Positions 55,800 to 64,000 of a stretch of DNA of 64,000 nucleotides are shown here, piece by piece. The notes under the pieces are model-generated. The model worked only from the letters and a program-made list of their open reading frames with translations. It was not told the origin of the DNA and searched no databases. A program made the position numbers and the translations under genes. This DNA is from Antitrichia curtipendula (Eukaryota > Streptophyta > Bryopsida > Hypnales > Leucodontaceae). The stretch spans positions 19,220,001-19,284,000 of the forward strand of contig OX579637.1 of assembly GCA_951230915.1 (NCBI GenBank), in the 5' to 3' direction. Numbering within the stretch: the first letter of the stretch is position 1; each line of letters begins with the position of its first letter.

Positions 55800-58700
55800 A
55801 AAAACTTATTTATGATAAGGAGAGAATTTTTCCTTATATGTCTAAAACTTCTAAGACACACATGTGTAATGCCTTCTTGAATGTAATTCAAATTATATAT
55901 GATCCATTTATAATCCTTACTATCAAAGTGACATATTCAGATACGAATACAGTTATAGAATTACATTGTTTAGGATTTAATCCCTAAAGGTCAGAGACTA
56001 TTGCTCTAAAATTGCCATTTCTAATACAAGCACCAAATTTTGAAAAAATAACATTTTTGGAAAAATGTAACCGAAGGATCTTGTAAAACACTAGTTCAAG
56101 AAGTTGTGGAAAAATTTCAGAAACTTCCGCCTTGTGGATTGCAAAATAATAGCGTTTGAATTGACAAAAATCCTTTTTTTGTCCCTGCAAAAATCCGGGC
56201 AGCCGCACTTCACAAGGTCACATTTGTATGAAAAATGTCCAAAATGGTGGTTACTCTTTGGGTTCATTCTTCAAGGCAAGTTAGCTACATGCTTGAAAAA
56301 TTTCAGATCATTTGAAATTGAAAAACATATAGGAAAAAATAGTAAGTAGAAAGAGGTAGAGAATGATTCAAAACACTAAATTGTTAAGAATTTAGATATG
56401 GAATTGAAAAATGTCAATCCCAATGGTTGTAATGTTGTACTAAACAATCTACACCCTATTTGCTTTATTTTTTTTCAAAAATTAAGTTAAATAAATGACT
56501 TCAAAATTTATTTTAGAGTAGAGATTCTATAACTACCCTCAAACTAAAACTCCTCATAACTTTCATCTCATTAATCAAAATGGAATTATTCAAAGCTTTA
56601 TATGTATATATAAATCTAAGGACCAATTTCAAAATTTTTGTTTAAGAAAAAAATGATTTTTAAAGAAGTTTTTTGAGCTGCCTGAGCCGCCCGCCGACTA
56701 ATGAAAATGAAATATCATACATTAACTTTTTAATAATATAGTCAAAACTTATGAAAATTGTTCGGCCTTATAGCTACTCCTTGAGCACATTTTATGTGAA
56801 AATTTCAAAAAATAAAAATAAAAATTCTTTTTGTAGTAAGCTGCCCAAAATTGCTATATTTTCAAAAAATGGTGTTTGGTCCTTTAAAGATTAAGGTTTA
56901 AAGTTCAAGGATAAATGGCATTGAAGAGTTTGTCTCATCACTAAGTGGTTTATGAAGAATGGATTTTTGTCTATTTGACAGTCTTCTATTGAGTCGACGT
57001 AGAATACATCCTTGAGACACCTAGACCATGAGACCATCTAACGTCATCATAATGAAGACTAATGAACGTCATTCTTGACCACGTTAGTATGTTGTTCACG
57101 TACTAGTTGTCAATTAGATGTACCTACCCCCAAGTGAGTTACGCTTGAGGGCATTGGGTGAGGAAATGTAGAAAGTAACGACTTAGTAAATTAGGAACGT
57201 CCAACACATTTCATTTGTCTTCCATTTAGTTGACGGCTTTCATTAACAACCAATGGGATGCTCCATTGAAAATTTATGTAATCTTGCATTGCATTTCTTC
57301 ATGCTCATTGTAGCACATTTTGAAAGTTGCACATCTTTGTTGTTAGATTGCATAGTTGTTCTTGTACTCATTTTCTAAGTAGTCTATCATTTGCCAAAGA
57401 ATGGTAAGGTTTCCATGGCAACCAATTGGGTACCCTATAAATCGTTGGCAATTCATTGAATACATGCAATGGATTCTAGATTGATTCAATTTTATGCAAG
57501 ATGCATTAGAGTTTTAAAAACTATTGTTGTAGAGGCTCATGGTTGATAAGAGAATGATGGTGCATTGGAACATAGAGGGATACACTTACATGGATCCACC
57601 TGTGGAAGACACTAGTCCATTTGTATGGCCCTTTGTATTGAATTTTATTAAAGATGGAATGATTTGTATTATGAGCTTTGAATCATTTGGCCACAAGGGT
57701 GGATGGAATCTTGTTATCATCTATTTGTGTACTATCTTCAATGTCTCATTCCACAGATGGTGACAAGAAGGAGATGCGTACAATGCAAGGCCCCATTTCA
57801 TTAATTTTTGTACAAAATATTAGGCTTGGAAGACCACATGTCTAACACTACAAATTCAATGAGGCAAACTTATTGGATCTTGCTCATATAGCTAACATTG
57901 AGGTAAGGATATGTGTTGGTTGTGGGAGTGGAAGTTCAACCATCAACACTTTTTGTCTCTACTTGTAGCCTAAATGCAATGGAACAGTGATGTACAAGTC
58001 ACACAAGTATGTAGGAAGATCATTGGATTAAGCAAAGTCGAGCACTAGTATTTCTTTGCTCAACTTGTTAGTGGACATTGGAGCATGGCTCTATAGATTT
58101 TTGTAACGAGACTACATCTAAAGGGATTGCTATATGACAAAAAAGGTGTTTTGATGGAAATCCAAAGATAAGTGAGTTTTCAACAAGAGTCGAATTACAT
58201 TGGTGAAACAACAAGCTATGAGACAACAATTCTAAATGTTGTTTATTCTTACTTACACAATAGATATGATCCTTACACATAGGCCCTTTTGACATGTCTA
58301 CAATTATCCAAAGAATTGCAGAATGTTTTGAAAGCCAATGTATCTCAACTAATATTAGAATCAATATATTAAGCTCATGCAACAGGTTGAAAATGTAGTT
58401 TGTTAGTTAGATGATTTTATTAATGATATTAAGCTCATGCAACAGGTTATAAATTCTCAAATGCTTTTAAAATGTAAATTTTTGCATAAAATAAACAGTC
58501 GCCTTTTCCAAAGTTGTGTAATGCTCATCTCAATCTAAGGACTGTGGCCATTGCCTATTGGGGCCCGTCTATGTAGTTTGTTTGGTAATGCTAAGTATTG
58601 TTTTGTGCTTAGGGGTCATCCACATGTTTAGGATTTGTCTCCACAATTTGTCTGCCCATCCACCGGGTTTGTTGCAATGGTTTGTCTATTGACAAACCGA

Positions 58701-60535
58701 TTTGGAGCTCTAACCTTGGGCTTTGTCTACCTGTCCTCTGGTTTTGTTGCAATGGTCATTTTGTTGGCAAACCATCCTTGAATTTTGACCTCAATGTCCA
58801 TCCTTAAGGTCTATCAACTTTTAGTTGACATGTACAAACTCTATAAGGGCCATCAGATGTGGCCATCTAATCCGATGGGACTCGTAGATGTGCTTTCAAA
58901 GGTCCCAAGATTTCAAGTTCAGAGTCTATAATCTTGTCATCTTTCATAAATTTCCTTGATGACACAACATAGTCCTCAAATCTATTGACAATTTTATGAA
59001 CAAAAAGCTCCATCTAATGGACATATCTACAAGTGATTGCTTGGTTCCTCTTTAATATCGATGATCTTCATGGAAGATTATGCCTCCAATGAAAAATAAT
59101 TTAGATTACATATCTTAATTGCTTTGATTGAGTATCATGTATAAATTTTAATTTTAATAAGTGAGAGGGTACTATTTTTTGTCTATTTTTGATTTTGCAC
59201 CCTATCATTATGTAATTTTTTAATGAGGTTCACTAAATGAGGGATATACATTTGTTGTAATTCTCAATTGCAAAGAATATATCAGAAGTTGTATTAGTTC
59301 AATTTTTTTGCACTACTCTCAATTACAAAATTGAGTGTAGAGTTCAAGACTCACAATCAAAGGACTTATTAACCCTTTCAGCAATTTGACGCCCAAAAAT
59401 TTATATTTAAATTTACAAAACTCAAAAAAACATGAAACAACTTGGGTCAGATGCCAATTGACCAATTCCATTTGTCTTTCAAAGAAAAGACACTAGAAAA
59501 AAATTTAAAGTTTATTATCACCGACCTTGGCAGTTTTATAAACCTAAAAAATCTTTAGGTGTGTTTGCTAAGATCATTGAATCAACTATCATATAAAATG
59601 AATAAAACAGTACTTTTGTACCCATATCAAATCTGTTAAGCTCGATGAAATTTTCTTGCCATCACCAAAAACAACATACATTCAAAACATATAAACTCAG
59701 TTTGTGACTAGTTTTTTTCATTTTCTGTAGCAGACATAACTTAGAATTGTTTATATATCATCAAGAATAAAAAATAAAATGATAATGTAGTGTAAACGTA
59801 GGATTACTAATTAATTGTTATTCTAGACATAGAGGGTCTCCTAATTGTCCATTCTCTTCACACTCTCTAAACCAATCAATTAATTTTGAGTAGATACAAG
59901 CTACAATATTGTATACCCAGGAATGTCATTTTAAGTCTGAAGAATCTAAAATAAAAGGACAATATAGTGTAAATGTAGGGTTAAATGCTAGTCTTAAATT
60001 TATAATTAGGACTTTTGTCCTATGGAATTAATAAAAGGAGGGTATCCTAAGCCTAATTCTTCCTAGTGCATTCTATTATTCTACATCCTATAGTATTTAC
60101 AATACACCCAATGACATTTTATATATACTATAGTATAATTAATCACTATATAATTTTTACTTTGATATTTTTTTGACACCCTATATTTTTTTATACTTGT
60201 ATGTCTACTTCTACCACCAAATGCAACCTCCAAGCAATTTGCACCTGCATTCTTCCTTGAGCTAGATGGACCTTGGTTAGCAAAAAGCCTTGCTTTCTAG
60301 CTTGAAAGAAATAGTACCAAAATCAGAGCATTTTTATAGTGTTTCTTCTATTGAATTGAATGGATTTGGTCATTCTAGTCAATCCAATGTTGTTTTTTAG
60401 CTCGGGAGAAAGTAGTACAATAGTTGCAGCATTTGGCAGACAGACCTTTTCCCTTAAGCTAAACAAACCAAGTTTGCAGAAAGCCTTACTTTCTAGCTCA
60501 TGAGTGATCAATTAAAGTGTCATTATAGAGAATAT
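55800..60535. other. AT-rich region with faint coding remnants
   Basis: No supported gene. Around 57539-58060 short open stretches suggest a very decayed coding sequence of unknown type. A direct repeat (ATATTAAGCTCATGCAACAG) occurs at 58365 and 58427. Confidence 0.45.
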
Positions 60536-60539
60536 GGAG

Positions 60540-61587
60540 ATTCCAAATTACGAGCTCATAGCCAATATATTGGCAAAAAAGAAGAAGGGATATAAAAGAG
60601 CATTAGATTGGGATGTATTCTATGCAGTGGACCATTTGACATATGCTAAATGAGAAGGCATAGAGGACTTGTAGACAAAATTTACGTATACCAAATTTGT
60701 TGATTCGGCATACACATGCAAACATTGGGGTACAAAGTGATGTGCAACAACCTTGAAGTCTGGAACTATGAACCTCAAAATGTGCTACCATGAAGCCTTA
60801 AAGAAAAGATTGACTAAAGTTGGTCAAGCCTTGTGGTGGAGCATGAACTTGATAAGGATGGCATATTGGCACTGTGCTCCATGGCATACAATGAAGTGAT
60901 TTTGAGCAAGGATGTGGGTTGGAAGACTTTCCTTCAAATGAAACAAAATGGTCAACTTCCACTTAAAATCATTCATATTCTAGAAAATAATGATGCATTG
61001 TTGGATGGAAATGTGATGTTGGGAGTCATGTGGTGAGTATGTTGGAGACAGATGGTGTAAATCCCTCAAATGTAGACATGGAGCCATGGCATTTGAACTA
61101 GGAAAACATTGACATTGGTCTCTATGGAATGAGTCTATTGATGGATATTGTGCACAATGTTGGTGTGCCTTATTCTTAGGAAATAATGAATGAGCAATAA
61201 CATGTTGAATTTTGAATATAAGTATAAAAGTGGGTATCAGCAATGACAAAACTCATTATCTTGCAAATATTGGCACATGCATTGTAGGAGCAATTGGCTC
61301 AAGGCATTGAACAGCATGCAATGGAGTTTAAGACCAAGAAGAACAAGGAGAAGGCTTTTGAGGACAATAGTAGTATAATAAAGGTCCAACCTTGCAAGTC
61401 AATTATTGTAGATTTGGATGCACAAGATGAACTAAGTGTTGGCTTTGTCACATTCATTGCCATGCAAGTTTGTTCAAAGCACCCGAAGGTGGAATCTCCA
61501 AATTTGGCATATGTAATAAGAAAATTATATAATGCCCTGAACAAGTATAAGGAATTGTGTTACCAGACTAATAAGTTAGAAGTATAG
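60540..61587 (+). pseudogene. Unknown-family gene, third and most decayed copy
   Basis: Frames changing near 60830 and later give MNLKMCYHEALKKRL (about 60770-60810), then LCSMAYNEVILSKDVGWKTF (about 60878-60937). These match in order NLKHCENLDFTQRCI and IARGAYAEVALKKEVNWSTV of the gene at 960. An open part at 61294-61587 (EFKTKKNKEKAFEDN, LYNALNKYKELCYQTNKLEV) is helical and could be the coiled-coil part. Several stops (TGA, TAG) interrupt it. It has no GTCGCCC array, unlike the two copies inside the hAT candidate. Confidence 0.45.
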
Positions 61588-61589
61588 GT

Positions 61590-63496
61590 TGCCTGACTAA
61601 TTGCGGAAAACAACAACATAGAGCTATAGTTGAGCAATATGACATTGGTTTGCATTTTAGCTTGCCATGAGTTGGAGCAAATGTAATGTGATAGGTCAAG
61701 AAGTTTGGTGCAAAATTTGGTGAGGAAGAGAACCATTATCTTGGCCTGACATTGTGGCCAATACAGTATAAGAACTTCACATTCTAGGTGACAAGCCCAA
61801 ATTCTTTTAAACAGATTTTAGATCACCTAAAAATCCAAACCGATAGGTAAGATAGTAGAGATTGATGGACAAAGTTTGAGTGGCTATTTAGGAAAAAAAA
61901 ACTTCATTCATCTACAATTTAAAAAAAAGACTTATCTAAATTAAATAATCTTTATCAATTTGGAAGGATTATATAAACTTCTAAAATCCCATAGATGTTA
62001 CCTTTTGGGGGGGAAAGATAGCTCTAGTGAGAGACCACTTTAATTTCCTTCTTGTAACTAGAAGTGGCTATAGTTAGATTCTTGTTTCCACTTGCAATTC
62101 ACTTTTGCCATTAAAAATTTTGACTAACAAAAAGATCCATTGCTTCAAAGGTAGAATTTGGACAAACGCATAGACACCCATTAGAAAGTTACCATCAATT
62201 CATCATTTAAGTGGAATAGATTAAACGGATTTCTTAAATTTTCCTTCTAAGATCTAGTTTGTGGATTAGATTTAGTCATTTCTAATTAATCGTCATCCAA
62301 ACTTAGCTCAATTTAAGTTAAATCTTCATCCTAGCCTAACCCTCTTGATATTACTTTATTTTTCAAGGTGAAAGTAGTTCTAGAATCCTTAGATTATTCT
62401 CTAAAGGATTACAATTCTAATTGTTTAGTATTCTATTTTCTTTCAAGTTCTCATAGTTGTTTTACTTTCACTTCTACTTGTTACTTCTTTGGTTTGAAAA
62501 TATTTTTAGATTAAGGTTTTTATTTTTATTCTTTATTTTTATTATTTATTTATATATTATTTTTCTAACAATGGAAAATATTTTTACTTCTATTTTCTAG
62601 GTGGAACTCTACCTATGGATGGAACTTGACTGCTATGCAATACTTCAAATTTCATTCACTACCTTCTATCCACTTTCTTTTAATTCTAATTCTTATTGTA
62701 AAAATAGCTTGTCTAATTTTTTGTTTTTTTGTTTTTGAGAGCTAAAAAAAATCATATCAACTAAGAAGAATCCTATCTAGAAATTAGTTAAACTAATCAA
62801 TTCTGAAGTATGAAAACACAATACGCAATGTCATAGAGGTTAGATTCATACCTTGTTGTTGAAGTCCAAAATTAGTCCGTCTTCTCCCAGTTTGAGGTAG
62901 ATAGCTCCAGGTGGCCCTCTAAATTCCATTTTGTAGCTTTGTAGTTGATTAAGCTTACAACCTAAGAGGGGAATTACAAACTTGTAAGACCTAAATCCTA
63001 TTCTAATAAATGACTTTTTCCTTTTTTAATTATCTACGTGGTTCTAGAAGACTCTTGGTTGACTAGGATAATCTTGCTAACTATCTAATAAATCCTATCT
63101 CCATCTTAAGTTTTTTTTTTTTTTTTTTTCTTATTAGATCTTAAGAATCTTCACGCCTTTATAACTTATTGCCAACTCATACTATTGGCATCTATTTATG
63201 AACTACAACCAAAATTCTTGCTAATAGCAATTCTAAGATTCCTAATCTTCTTCTATTTTATTTTCCTTTGTCATTATTGATTTTGTCCTCAATTTCTTCT
63301 TCTTCTTCCCCTCAATTTCCTCCCTCTTCTCTTCTCCACTTACTCTCTAGCCCCTCAAGTTTACTTGTTTAATTTTATTTTTAATTTTTTAGAAATTTTA
63401 TGTTTTCAATTTTTAAAACCTCTCAATTTACTCTCCACTCTCTTTCCTTTCTCCCTCTCAATCTCCCTGTCTTCCTCTCCTTGTCTCCCTCTCAGT
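61590..63496. other. AT-rich region without genes
   Basis: No supported feature; a poly-T run lies at about 63112-63129. Confidence 0.6.
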
Positions 63497-63660
63497 CTTC
63501 CTCTCACCTTCTAAATCCCCTTATCTTCTTCTCCTTGTCTTCCTCTCACCCTCTAAATCTCCTTATCTTCCTCTCCCTATCTTCCTCTCACCCTCTAAAT
63601 CTCCTTATCTTCCTCTCCCTATCTTCCTCTCTCCCTCTTTCCTCTCCAATCTAGCTACCT
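63497..63660. repeat. 42-bp pyrimidine-rich tandem repeat
   Basis: Units start CTTCCTCTCACC (or CTTCCTCTCTCC) at 63497, 63539, 63581 and 63623, exactly 42 bases apart; the middle copies are nearly identical. Confidence 0.9.
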
Positions 63661-64000
63661 CCTTCACAATCTAGCTACCTATCCCTCTACCTACCCACCT
63701 CTCTTACTACCTACCTTATTTATTTATTTATTTTTATTTTATTTTAATTCTATTTGGTTCTCTATTTTCTGTAATATCACTATGCACCTCTGTAATATCA
63801 CTCTTTTTTCCTTAATATCACCTAAATTCTTTCTCTTGATGGATAATTGGAATACTAATATTGTTTACTCTCACATCTACTCAAACACATAAACTACTTG
63901 AAATTTTATTTATTTTGTAAAACTAGCTTATCTATTGTACACAAGCTCAAAGCTTTGCCGTCATGATGATAACTACTAAAAAATTTTATACAAAACATAG
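63661..64000. other. Right edge, low complexity
   Basis: CTACCT and TTTATTTA runs, then AT-rich DNA; no gene. Confidence 0.6.

Noticed and set aside
63400..63654. 84-codon ORF with repeating hydrophobic stretches
   Set aside because: A translation of the 42-bp pyrimidine tandem repeat (42 is divisible by 3, so no stops appear).

Overview
The window looks like nuclear DNA of a land plant with a very repeat-rich genome. The evidence is a plant-type telomere-like run (CCCTAAA units at about 13758-13782), a hAT transposase with a DUF659-type core, CACTA elements with the usual CACTA ends, a Ty3/gypsy chromovirus, an Athila/Tat-type gypsy element with an Asp-tRNA primer site, and exons of the SMC5/6 subunit NSE1. 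The lineage cannot be fixed from this sequence. Almost every coding region is broken by stops or frameshifts. No tRNA, rRNA or CRISPR was seen.

Region 1 (about 226-26504) may be one very large hAT DNA transposon. It has imperfect terminal inverted repeats (19 bp, 15 matching), a probable 8-bp target duplication (TTAAGGAC/CTAAGGAC), and a broken hAT transposase. It carries a degenerate minisatellite (ACCCGCRGTCGCCC) that I see nowhere else in the window. Inside are two related genes of an unknown family (960-3626 on + and 4380-5718 on -), a broken protein kinase (6965-8544 on -), a coiled-coil fragment (14345-14674) and the transposase (16147-25631 on +). Each of the four larger genes has the minisatellite upstream in the same orientation relative to the gene, and three share a recognisable core promoter. 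Three later insertions sit inside: a 192-bp CACTA MITE, a 2117-bp CACTA element, and a 6205-bp chromovirus that splits the transposase.

Region 2 (26513-32308) is AT-rich and holds old tandem repeats but no supported gene.

Region 3 (32309-48458) is a young Athila/Tat-like gypsy element on the minus strand with perfect TSDs (CATCC). Its LTRs are unusually long (3397 bp) and carry their own ORF behind a TATA box. The left LTR was later hit by a related element, of which a 3423-bp solo LTR remains (TSD AAGAG). That solo LTR carries a homologous ORF behind its own TATA box. The internal part encodes gag with zinc knuckles, protease, RT/RNase H and integrase, with several disruptions.

Region 4 (48464-64000) is AT-rich. 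It holds three exons of NSE1 (54035-55353 on -) with a premature TGA, a third, highly decayed member of the unknown gene family (60540-61587), unidentified coding remnants, a hairpin at 55739-55794, and pyrimidine-rich tandem repeats near the right edge.
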